Positions 7,706 through 14,353 of a stretch of DNA of 25,988 nucleotides are shown piece after piece. The notes under the pieces were generated by a model. The model did not search any database. It saw only the letters and a program-made list of their open reading frames with translations, and was not told where the DNA came from. The stretch comes from B4-G1 sp964393895. GTDB taxonomy: Bacteria > Chloroflexota > Anaerolineae > B4-G1. The stretch covers positions 1 through 25,988 of the forward strand of contig CAYMWP010000060.1 in NCBI GenBank assembly GCA_964393895.1, read 5' to 3'. Both the position numbers and the translations under genes were made by a program. Each line of letters begins with the position of its first letter. Position 1 is the first letter of the stretch.

Positions 7706-7784
7706 AAGGGTGTGTTTCGTTTCAGTAGAGCCCCTAGACCTCCGAGGTCTTACCCAACCCATTTGAAACACACCCAAAGTAAAA
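7699..7784. mobile_element. MITE family A, copy 3: 68-bp internal deletion form
   Basis: The element proper is 7708-7775. It has the family A ends (GGGTGTGTTTCG and TGAAACACACCC) and one core (7736-7750). Flanking 9-bp duplications AAAGTAAAA (7699-7707 and 7776-7784) are identical. It equals the 151-bp form minus 83 bp, exactly one core plus the 68-bp centre. Because the deleted form has its own perfect target duplication, it either transposed already deleted or was deleted after insertion. The duplication includes the kinase stop codon. Confidence 0.9.
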
Positions 7785-7811
7785 GCTACCGTTCGGTGCA
7801 AGGGCGGGAGA

Positions 7812-7847
7812 CTGGCAAAGGTTGTCAACACCTTCGCCAGGCTTTTT
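7812..7847 (+). terminator. Terminator of the rpiR-kinase operon
   Basis: An 11-bp stem with one mismatch (7812-7822 with 7830-7840), a 7-nt loop, then GC and five T residues (7843-7847). The MITE at 7708-7775 lies between the kinase stop codon and this terminator. Confidence 0.8.
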
Positions 7848-7874
7848 ACCTTTTGGACACTTTTGTTGTATAAT
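7845..7874 (+). promoter_or_regulatory. ruvB promoter, giving a probably leaderless mRNA
   Basis: A perfect -10 TATAAT lies at 7869-7874, with a plausible -35 TTTACC at 7845-7850 (18-bp spacer). The ruvB ATG begins at 7884, only 9 bp after the -10, so transcription would start within a few bases of the start codon. No Shine-Dalgarno lies between. Confidence 0.6.
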
Positions 7875-7883
7875 CTGATCAAT

Positions 7884-8903
7884 ATGACAGACCGCATAAT
7901 CTCACCCCGACCACAAGAAGAGGAAATTCCCCTCGACAACGCCCTGCGCCCGCAGCGGTTGGCTGACCTGATCGGGCAGGAGCGCGTGCGGGAGAACCTT
8001 TCCATCCTCATCGAAGCGGCCAAGCAGCGCGGCGAGGCGCTCGATCACGTGCTGCTGTATGGGCCGCCGGGCCTGGGAAAAACGACGCTGGCCCACATAA
8101 CGGCCAACGAGATGGACGCGCCTATCCGCATCACCTCTGGCCCGGCCATTGAGCGGGCCGGCGACCTGGCCGCCATCCTGAGCAACCTGCGCGAAAAAGA
8201 GGTGCTGTTCATTGACGAGGTGCACCGCTTGGGCCGGGCCGTCGAAGAGATCCTCTACCCGGCGATAGAGGACTTTGCGCTCGACTTTGTCATCGGCAAG
8301 GGGCCCAGCGCCCGCTCCATCCGGCTCAAGCTGCCGCGCTTCACCGTGGTGGGGGCCACCACCCGCTTGGCGCTGCTGACCGCGCCGCTGCGCACTCGCT
8401 TTGGCGCTATCTTTCGCGTGGACTTTTACGACCAGGAGGCGCTGGAGGCCATCGTGCGCCGCGCCGCGTGGGTGCTAAAGGTAGAGATAGACGACGGAGG
8501 GGCGGCCGAGATCGCCCTGCGCGGGCGGGGCACGCCCCGCGTGGCGCTGCGGCTGCTCCGGCGCGTGCGCGATTTTGCCCAGGTGCGCGCCGATGGCCGC
8601 ATAACCGCCGAGGTGGCCCGCGATGCGCTGAGTCTGCTGGACGTGGACGAGCGCGGGCTGGACGACCTGGACCGGCGCGTGCTGCGCGCCATCGTCGTCA
8701 AATTCGACGGCGGGCCGGTGGGGTTGGATACCGTCGCCGCCGCCGTGAGCGAGGAGCCGGACACGATCATGGACGTGGTTGAGCCGTACCTGTTGCAACT
8801 CGGATTCCTGGATCGCACACCCCGGGGGCGCGTGGCGACGGCGCGGGCTTACGAGCACCTGGGCGTCCCCTACCGGCGAGCGGAGCAGCCGGCGCTGTTG
8901 TGA
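7884..8903 (+). CDS. ruvB: Holliday junction branch migration helicase RuvB
   Basis: RuvB is the hexameric AAA+ motor that, with RuvA, drives branch migration of Holliday junctions in recombinational repair. The 339-residue product has Walker A GPPGLGKT (60-67), Walker B FIDEVHR (109-115), the sensor 1 region GATTRLALLTAPLRTRFG and the C-terminal winged-helix domain (RTPRGRVATARAYEHLG). Length is normal. I chose ATG 7884 (MTDRIISPR). A TTG at 7863 in frame lies upstream of the -10 box and would put the promoter inside the gene. There is no Shine-Dalgarno and the -10 is only 9 bp away, so the mRNA is probably leaderless. I see no LexA-type box here, unlike the repair operon at 14308. ruvA and ruvC are not in the window. 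A DUF2905 gene follows 13 nt downstream. Confidence 0.96.
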   Translation: MTDRIISPRPQEEEIPLDNALRPQRLADLIGQERVRENLSILIEAAKQRGEALDHVLLYGPPGLGKTTLAHITANEMDAPIRITSGPAIERAGDLAAILSNLREKEVLFIDEVHRLGRAVEEILYPAIEDFALDFVIGKGPSARSIRLKLPRFTVVGATTRLALLTAPLRTRFGAIFRVDFYDQEALEAIVRRAAWVLKVEIDDGGAAEIALRGRGTPRVALRLLRRVRDFAQVRADGRITAEVARDALSLLDVDERGLDDLDRRVLRAIVVKFDGGPVGLDTVAAAVSEEPDTIMDVVEPYLLQLGFLDRTPRGRVATARAYEHLGVPYRRAEQPALL

Positions 8904-8916
8904 CGATGGATAGAGT

Positions 8917-9144
8917 ATGATGGAGACGGCAGGCAAATTCCTGATGATCGCGGGCGTCGGATTGCTCCTGCTCGGCGGCATTCTGTGGCTGCTCTCGAAG
9001 GTACCCTTCCTGGGCCGCCTGCCGGGCGACATCCGCATCGAGAGACCGGGCTTTACTTGCCTCATCCCGCTGGTCAGCTCGATCATCATCAGTATTTTAC
9101 TGACGATTCTGCTGAACGTCGTCGCGCGGATCATCAATCGTTAG
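8917..9144 (+). CDS. DUF2905 small membrane protein
   Basis: A 75-residue protein with two predicted membrane helices (about residues 6-26 and 48-71) and the conserved link LPGDIRIERPGFT typical of DUF2905. Function is unknown. The family is often found beside ruvB or queA in several phyla, and here it lies 13 nt after the ruvB stop codon, so cotranscription is likely. Two adjacent ATG codons (8917, 8920) could start translation and the Shine-Dalgarno is weak. The association may be positional rather than functional. Confidence 0.88.
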   Translation: MMETAGKFLMIAGVGLLLLGGILWLLSKVPFLGRLPGDIRIERPGFTCLIPLVSSIIISILLTILLNVVARIINR

Positions 9145-9240
9145 GAACAGGTCTCGCGCTCTTTGATTTCACGTCTGGCTGCCTGGCGGCTTGCAGCAGT
9201 TGCGGGGAGTTTCGCTATGGGTCATCCCTCCGTAACACAA

Positions 9241-9267
9241 CAGGGCCGGACATCACATCCGGCCCTG
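9241..9267. terminator. Hairpin between convergent genes
   Basis: A perfect 10-bp GC-rich stem (9241-9250 with 9258-9267) with a 7-nt loop, between the DUF2905 gene and the convergent lipoprotein gene. There is no T-run on either side, so termination may be weak or Rho-assisted. The rest of 9145-9289 shows nothing recognisable. Confidence 0.5.
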
Positions 9268-9289
9268 TCTCGCGCACACCAGGATATCG

Positions 9290-11497
9290 CTACTCGACGA
9301 TGAAACTCCCCGTCCACGCTGGCCGGTTGGGCAGCGGCGCCATCTCCTGCCACGCCTCGTCGGTCAGCCGGTCGTCCAGCGGCTGCTTGAACTCGTAGTA
9401 AGAAAAGACACCCCCCATAGCCACTACTTGCTGCCCCTCCACCAGCACGACGACGTAGATGGGCAGGGCATCGCCCACACCCTCCTCCAGCACCTGACCG
9501 GTGTTGGCGTCGGTGTGCACGTCGGCGATGAGGGCCATACGCTCGTCAGCCTCCGACGTGATCTCCCCCTCGACCTCCTTCGAGAAGGTGGTCAGGTCTT
9601 CCAGCGTGTCGCCGATGAAGCGGATGGTGGCGTACTCTTCGTCGCTCAACCCCTCGCCGCGCAGTTCCTTCTCGCTGATGGTCTTGAGCGCCAGCAGCAA
9701 CGCCTCCATACGATCCAGCTTGTAAGCCATCTCGTCGTTGAGCAGACCGCGCTCTCCCAGGCCGGCCCGCATCTGGGCGGTTAGCGCGGCCAGCCGGGCA
9801 TAGACCTCCGGCTGTGGTTCGACGTAGCCCCGGGCCGGTTCCGGCTCGAGCGGGGCACTCTCGGCGAGGATGGCGTAGGATTGCTTGGCGTAGAGGATAG
9901 TATCGTGGCGCAACTCGGTCCAGGAGCCTAGCCAGGTGAGCGTCTCTTTGTCCGTCCAGGCCGGCGATTGCATAAAGGCTGGGTACCCCTCGCCCTTCTT
10001 TTCCAAGAGTGGGCGCAGGGTGTAGAGCCAGTTCCAGTAGAGGTTCTCGACCCACTGTTCCTCCGGCAGCCCGGCGAATTCATCCTGCAATTTAGCCAGT
10101 TGCTCGGCGTAGCCATCATAGTCGGTATCCCCCTCGGCGGCGAGGATTTCCAGCGCGCGCTCGCTGCCCAACACGGCCTGCACGTCCAGTCCGCGTGGAA
10201 AGCCCCGGATGGGGCCAACTGCGGAGGGAGACAGGGTGAACGGCTCGCCCGCTCCCCGGTAGAGGCCGACTTGGTCGTAGACCAATTGCTGGAACATGTA
10301 GCTATCGGGGATGAAACGCTGGCCCATGAAGCGGAAACCCATAGTCACTTCCTCGGGATCCTCGGTATCGCCGACGAGACCTCCGACGATGGCCGGAGGA
10401 CGCAGTTCCTGAGCAGCAGCGACGAACTCGTCCAGTTTAGCCGCTTCGGCCAGCGCGACGCCGTCGGGCAGGCCGCCGTAGACCTGGTTCGCGACGGCGG
10501 CGTAATCGTAGACCGTCAGGTCATCGGCGGCGCCGACGAAGAAGGCGGTCGGCTCGTAGATGCGATCCCAGGTGTTGAGCGCCGGTTCGCTTCCGGCCTG
10601 CGCGTTGTAGAGCGCGCGCACGATGAGCAACGCTCCGCGCGTCTCCCGTCGTGCCGCTTCCGGGTCGCGCGGGACGGCGAGGTGGAAACCCATTCGCCCG
10701 TACCACATCATTGTCCGAAAGTAACGCTCGAAATCTTTGTTGCGGGTGTAGTGGCCGCGGGGGACGTATTGGCTATAGTCCTCACAGTAGTAATGTTTGC
10801 AGTCCTTGACGTTGCCCTCCTCGCGGTAGTGGTTAAAGATGGGGGAAAAGTCAAAGCCCTCGTGGGCCTCGATCAGCCCCAACTCTTGCTCCACCGCGTC
10901 GCGCACGGGGGCCGGCGCGTCGGCATCGGGGGTCAGCAGCTTGGTGGCGACGGAGAAAAAGGCCAGGTTTTGCCAGGCGGCCTCCTGCACAGGGCCGTCG
11001 GTAGAGACGTAATCGGCCTGAGCCGCCTCCAACAGCGCCGCGTTGAGCGATTCCAGGTCGGCGATAAAGTGCTCGACCTCGGCCAGCCGCAAGCTATAGT
11101 CGTAAAAGATGTGAAAAGCGTGGAGCACGGCGTCGGTGGTGACGAAAGCGGGGACGCCGGCGTCGTCGGCGTTCTTATAGATCTGATAGATCTGTTCGTA
11201 CCCCTGTGGCGTGACGACAAAGCCGTTGGTCTCCAGCGCCGCCTGCTGCGCGTCGTTGAACCAGACCAATACATTCTGGTTGACGACCTCGTCCAAAGCG
11301 GGAGTGTAGGCGGGTGCGGCGGGCGTCACGTTCACCGGAACCGGCGCGTAAGCGGCAAAGCCGCCCGCGCGCGCGGTATCCACCGGCTGCGGGGGGGCGG
11401 GCGTGGCCGTCGGCCCTGGGGCGAGTGTCGGCGCTGGCGCGCAACTGGCGATCAGGGTGGCCGCCAGAGCGAATGAAAGGAATATGTGTTTGGTCAT
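9290..11497 (-). CDS. DUF3160-domain lipoprotein
   Basis: A 735-residue secreted lipoprotein of unknown function. The N-terminus is a lipoprotein signal peptide with lipobox LIASC (Cys19). A Pro/Thr/Ala-rich linker to about residue 50 follows, then one long DUF3160 domain with the typical opening (NVLVWFNDAQQAALETNGFVV), FVTTDAVLHAFHIFYDYSLR and, later, RFMGQRFIPDSYMFQQLV. The KDCKHYYCEDYSQY segment has two cysteines that might pair. ATG 11497 is supported by GGAGGTG 6 nt upstream. A family A MITE ends 29 bp before the start codon, so it lies in or just before the leader. The toxin-antitoxin pair upstream points the same way, 234 bp away. The protein is anchored outside the membrane. No catalytic motif is visible. 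Confidence 0.88.
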   Translation of the reverse strand: MTKHIFLSFALAATLIASCAPAPTLAPGPTATPAPPQPVDTARAGGFAAYAPVPVNVTPAAPAYTPALDEVVNQNVLVWFNDAQQAALETNGFVVTPQGYEQIYQIYKNADDAGVPAFVTTDAVLHAFHIFYDYSLRLAEVEHFIADLESLNAALLEAAQADYVSTDGPVQEAAWQNLAFFSVATKLLTPDADAPAPVRDAVEQELGLIEAHEGFDFSPIFNHYREEGNVKDCKHYYCEDYSQYVPRGHYTRNKDFERYFRTMMWYGRMGFHLAVPRDPEAARRETRGALLIVRALYNAQAGSEPALNTWDRIYEPTAFFVGAADDLTVYDYAAVANQVYGGLPDGVALAEAAKLDEFVAAAQELRPPAIVGGLVGDTEDPEEVTMGFRFMGQRFIPDSYMFQQLVYDQVGLYRGAGEPFTLSPSAVGPIRGFPRGLDVQAVLGSERALEILAAEGDTDYDGYAEQLAKLQDEFAGLPEEQWVENLYWNWLYTLRPLLEKKGEGYPAFMQSPAWTDKETLTWLGSWTELRHDTILYAKQSYAILAESAPLEPEPARGYVEPQPEVYARLAALTAQMRAGLGERGLLNDEMAYKLDRMEALLLALKTISEKELRGEGLSDEEYATIRFIGDTLEDLTTFSKEVEGEITSEADERMALIADVHTDANTGQVLEEGVGDALPIYVVVLVEGQQVVAMGGVFSYYEFKQPLDDRLTDEAWQEMAPLPNRPAWTGSFIVE

Positions 11498-11516
11498 CGT
11501 TTCACCTCCAATTGTG

Positions 11517-11685
11517 AATTCAGGTGGGTGTGTTTCATTTCAGTAGAGGCCCTAGACCTCGGAGGTCTCTGTCGAGCTTGTGCTCGCCCAAAACCGCCGA
11601 TTCGGGCAGTTTTTGAGCCTGAAAACACATCTCATTAGACCTCCGAGGTCTTGCCCAACTCATTTGAAACACACCCAATTCAGGT
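11517..11685. mobile_element. MITE family A, copy 2 (151 bp, with 9-bp TSD)
   Basis: The element proper is 11526-11676, exactly the length of copy 1 but inverted relative to it. Ends are GGGTGTGTTTCA and TGAAACACACCC. Identical duplications AATTCAGGT lie at 11517-11525 and 11677-11685. Cores are at 11554-11568 and 11637-11651 (83-bp spacing). The central sequence is nearly identical to copy 1, implying recent movement of both. It sits between the toxin gene and the lipoprotein ribosome binding site. Confidence 0.92.
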
Positions 11686-11731
11686 TCAATGCCTAGACGC
11701 ACGAGGAGGGGGCAAAGTTCCCGATGACCGA

Positions 11732-11995
11732 TTATCGCTTCTTGTAGACCTCGCGCCGATGCCCAACTAGATGGACCGTGATTCGCCGCGCGGAATGGTT
11801 GATAGTATACACAGCCCGGTAATCGCCAATTCGTAATTTGAACGCGCCTTGCCACTCGTAGCCGAGCGGTTGGGGTGTCAATGCCTCAAAATTATCAGCC
11901 ATTCGGCGCAGTTTGTTTAGGATCCGTTGTGCGACGGGAGGGTCGAGTTCAGCAAGATCATCAACAGCCTCTCTCATCAGGCCAAGTTCGTACAT
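11732..11995 (-). CDS. RelE/ParE-superfamily toxin
   Basis: An 87-residue small basic protein of the RelE/ParE toxin fold. RelE members cleave mRNA at the ribosome and ParE members poison gyrase; the sequence alone does not decide which. The hallmark C-terminal strands are visible: FKLRIGDYRAVYTI followed by ITVHLVGHRREVYKK. The N-terminus (ELDPPVAQRILNKLRRMADN) is the usual helical hairpin. I chose ATG 11995 because it begins 1 nt after the antitoxin stop codon, with GGAG upstream inside the antitoxin gene. A longer frame upstream overlaps the antitoxin and has no family similarity. The pair forms an antitoxin-first operon. Catalytic competence is not testable here. Confidence 0.88.
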   Translation of the reverse strand: MYELGLMREAVDDLAELDPPVAQRILNKLRRMADNFEALTPQPLGYEWQGAFKLRIGDYRAVYTINHSARRITVHLVGHRREVYKKR

Positions 11996-11996
11996 C

Positions 11997-12236
11997 TCAC
12001 CACTCCAGCCCCAAGCGGGCAGCGGCTTCTTTCGCAGGAATGGGCTTGGTTCCCTGCCGTTCAGCCTCCATCGTTTGGCGCAATCTTGCCTGGACTCGTT
12101 CGCGCAGATCCAGGCCTTCATCCGGGTCTCCTAACATCTCGAGAAGCTTGTTCTCGACCGTTTCCTCGATCATCAATTTGAACTCGCCCACAGTCAACTC
12201 GGCCACTGCAACCGCACTACTCGTATATGTACTCAT
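11997..12236 (-). CDS. Antitoxin partner of the RelE/ParE toxin
   Basis: A 79-residue acidic protein immediately upstream of the toxin gene, stop codon 1 nt before the toxin ATG. It has no obvious ribbon-helix-helix or Phd motif. The sequence runs ELTVGEFKLMIEETVENKL, a LGDPDEGL turn, a long helix, then PAKEAAARLGLEW. Small proteins of this pattern (GDPDEGLxLR and a C-terminal AARLGL) commonly precede RelE/ParE toxins in Cyanobacteria and Chloroflexota, from memory. ATG 12236 follows TAGGAGAATC. A palindrome over the promoter -10 (12264-12281) suggests autoregulation by the antitoxin or the complex. The call rests mainly on position and size. Confidence 0.75.
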   Translation of the reverse strand: MSTYTSSAVAVAELTVGEFKLMIEETVENKLLEMLGDPDEGLDLRERVQARLRQTMEAERQGTKPIPAKEAAARLGLEW

Positions 12237-12263
12237 TTCTGATTCTCCTATTCCTCCCGTGCT

Positions 12264-12301
12264 TGGTAAACAAGTTTACCATAGGTCAACAAACGGGACA
12301 A
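12264..12301 (-). promoter_or_regulatory. Toxin-antitoxin promoter with palindromic operator
   Basis: TGGTAAACAAGTTTACCA (12264-12281) is an inverted repeat with 8-bp perfect arms and a 2-bp centre, 28 bp ahead of the antitoxin ATG. On the minus strand a -35 TTGTCC (12301-12296), 17-bp spacer and -10 TAAACT (12278-12273) place the operator over the -10, as in self-repressed type II toxin-antitoxin operons. Confidence 0.65.
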
Positions 12302-12308
12302 GATCAGG

Positions 12309-14123
12309 TCAAGGCCGCAGGTCGAGTTGCTCAATGTTCCAGAGTTCAGAGATTTGGGTTGGGTCGGGGGATAGGCCAATGACCAGTGAACGAGCCAGCG
12401 TGACCTTTTGGCGCTGGAAGAGGGGCAACACCGGCAGGCGTTCGGAAAAGATGCGCTGCGCCTCGATGTGCGCGGCGGCGTACTCCGCACTGCCAGGAAA
12501 AGCCGCCAACGCTGCCAGGCAGGCGGTATCATACTCGTCGTCGAGGAAACCGACGACGTTCGGCCTGTCCCAGCGGCCGGCGTCCGGTATCTGGCTGCTC
12601 AGGAACAGGTCGCACAGCGGATCGGGAGTGGCTCGCCAGGAGAACTGCGCCAGGTCGAAGCGACGACCAAAGAGCGCGCCCTCCGGCCCTGGCTCGAAGA
12701 GCGTCTCGGGAGGCCAACTTTCCACACTGGCCTGGATGCCGCACTCAGTCAGGTTCTCCCGGATGAGGTGCGCCGCCTGGACGCGCAGCGGGTCGTCGGT
12801 GGTGTGATAGCTGACCTGGAACGGCGTCCCTTCGGCGATGCCGGGGATGTTGTGCGCCTCGCGTGCGCCATCGCCATCCTCGTCGTACCAGCCGGCGTTA
12901 GCCAGTAGCGTCTGGCCTGCGGCCGGGTCGTACTCCCAGGTGGTCAGCGCGTCGCCGGCGTGGAGGGGGTGCTCGGGGGGCAGGTAGCCGTGCAATACCC
13001 GCTCCGCCAGCGCCGACCGATCTAGGCAATGGGCGATTCCCTGCCGCACCCGCACGTCCTCGAAAAAGTCGTGCCGCTCGTAGCCCGGGGCCGGGCTTAT
13101 GCCAAAGGCCAATAACTCCCAGCGTGAGTCACGAGTGACGAATAACTCGATCGGGGGCTGGTTGGGCAGCGCGGCGAGCACCATATCGGCCGTGTCGTGG
13201 GTGACCACATCGCAGCGACCGGACAAGAGTTCCCGCGCCAGTATCGTCGGATCGGAAATGAAGCGAAATATGACCTCGTCCAGGTGGGGCAATCCCTCTG
13301 CGGCGCGGAAGTAGAGCGGGTTGCGCGCGACGGTGAGGTGGTCGCCGCGCACCCACTCGCGGAGGACGAAAGGTCCCCAGCCCAGTGGTCGCCGCGTCGA
13401 GCCTTCCGCCGTGAGCAGGTCGGCTGCGGGGACGTTCCCCCAGGCGTGGCGGGGCAGCGGATGCCAGAAATTGAGATAGTAAAAGTGGTCCAGCAATCCG
13501 GGCACGCCGCTCCAGACGACGGTGCGCGCGTCGGCGGCGCGGTAGCCAGCGGTGCGGAGGATGGTGTGTTTGTCGGCTGAGGTAGCGGCGGCGAGCTCGA
13601 AGGAGTAGACCGAGTCGTCGGCGGTGAGCGGCGCGCCGTCGGCCCAGTTCAGGTTGGGTCGGAGTGTGAAGGTGACGACCATGCGCTCCATCAGGATCGG
13701 CGCGCCGTCAAAGGTCACGCGCTGTCCCTCGGCGTCCTCGACCGTCACGCCGGGAGCCAATTCGGCCACGTCCCCACCGGCGGAGAGCACACGGTCGCCA
13801 GACTGGACGGCGAGGGTCTCCAGGGCGGCGCTGCCGTCGGCAAAGCTGGGCAGGTCGGTGAGAATGACCGGTTGGTGAGTGTAGGTGCGGTTATCGAGCG
13901 GCCCGTCGTAGATGGCCTGCCAGATGTGTCGGGCGGACGCACTATCGCTGCCGTAGAGGTAGAGGCTGTCAGGCTCGTCGGGCAGGCAGACGGTGAGGAT
14001 TTTCGGCTCGGGCGTGGGGGAGGGGGTGGGCAAAGGCACGGAGGGCGGCGGCGCGGTCGGCTCCGTACACGAGGCGCACAAGATCAGGACGATCGAAATA
14101 ACGAGTGGTGTGCGGGTCTTCAA
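12309..14123 (-). CDS. Solute-binding lipoprotein, SBP_bac_5 (peptide/nickel-type)
   Basis: An extracytoplasmic binding protein of an ABC importer in the DppA/OppA family, 604 residues. A lipoprotein signal with lipobox LCASC (Cys19) leads into a Pro/Thr-rich linker (about 20-40). The family domain follows: LTVCLPDEPDSLYLY, FTLRPNLNWADGAPLTADDSVYSFELA, a later PRRPLGWGPFVLREW-like block and VRQGIAHCLDRSALAERV. The start appears to be TTG at 14123: an in-frame stop lies 12 nt upstream, the signal peptide starts at once, and GGAGG lies 13 nt away, which is longer than ideal. A strong promoter is at 14185-14213. No permease or ATPase genes are adjacent, so the transporter is incomplete here or the protein works with components elsewhere. 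Ligand unknown. Confidence 0.88.
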   Translation of the reverse strand: MKTRTPLVISIVLILCASCTEPTAPPPSVPLPTPSPTPEPKILTVCLPDEPDSLYLYGSDSASARHIWQAIYDGPLDNRTYTHQPVILTDLPSFADGSAALETLAVQSGDRVLSAGGDVAELAPGVTVEDAEGQRVTFDGAPILMERMVVTFTLRPNLNWADGAPLTADDSVYSFELAAATSADKHTILRTAGYRAADARTVVWSGVPGLLDHFYYLNFWHPLPRHAWGNVPAADLLTAEGSTRRPLGWGPFVLREWVRGDHLTVARNPLYFRAAEGLPHLDEVIFRFISDPTILARELLSGRCDVVTHDTADMVLAALPNQPPIELFVTRDSRWELLAFGISPAPGYERHDFFEDVRVRQGIAHCLDRSALAERVLHGYLPPEHPLHAGDALTTWEYDPAAGQTLLANAGWYDEDGDGAREAHNIPGIAEGTPFQVSYHTTDDPLRVQAAHLIRENLTECGIQASVESWPPETLFEPGPEGALFGRRFDLAQFSWRATPDPLCDLFLSSQIPDAGRWDRPNVVGFLDDEYDTACLAALAAFPGSAEYAAAHIEAQRIFSERLPVLPLFQRQKVTLARSLVIGLSPDPTQISELWNIEQLDLRP

Positions 14124-14184
14124 GATTGGGAATTATCCTCCAATTGGACCACATCCATAGAAAGAGCCGGGGTAGCTCACTCCC

Positions 14185-14213
14185 ATTCTACTTTTCGGCG
14201 TGACTCTTGTCAA
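14185..14213 (-). promoter_or_regulatory. Promoter of the binding-lipoprotein gene
   Basis: On the minus strand: TTGACA (14213-14208), 17-bp spacer, TAGAAT (14190-14185). It is 62 bp upstream of the TTG start. The divergent SOS-type promoter lies about 100 bp further right. Confidence 0.75.
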
Positions 14214-14307
14214 GCGACATTCGCGCTGTCTGTGCGAGAATAATCACGCTACCTGGAACTTTGTGTGACGGAGGGAGAGATAGAGCCGAGGGGCGGTGCT
14301 GCCTGGC

Positions 14308-14336
14308 TTGACATTAAGAACGTTTGTTCGTATAAT
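14308..14336 (+). promoter_or_regulatory. Consensus promoter with LexA-type SOS box in its spacer
   Basis: TTGACA (14308-14313), 17-bp spacer and TATAAT (14331-14336) are perfect sigma-70 boxes. Within the spacer, 14318-14329 reads GAAC-GTTT-GTTC followed by G, matching the Gram-positive style LexA consensus CGAAC-N4-GTTCG except for the first base (A). LexA bound here would cover the promoter completely. The downstream genes are DNA repair related, which fits damage-inducible control. No lexA or recA gene is in the window. Confidence 0.8.
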
Positions 14337-14353
14337 AACGGGAGGAGGTTGTG

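Noticed and set aside
7863..7883. Earlier TTG start for RuvB adding seven residues
   Set aside because: It would place the promoter -10 box inside the coding region, and has no ribosome binding site.
9968..11476. A 502-codon plus-strand frame opposite the DUF3160 lipoprotein gene
   Set aside because: A shadow of the minus-strand gene, which has lipobox, start site and family similarity. The plus frame has none.
11732..12121. 129-residue form of the toxin starting at 12121
   Set aside because: The extra 42 residues overlap the antitoxin gene and do not resemble the RelE/ParE fold. The start at 11995, 1 nt after the antitoxin stop, fits the operon.
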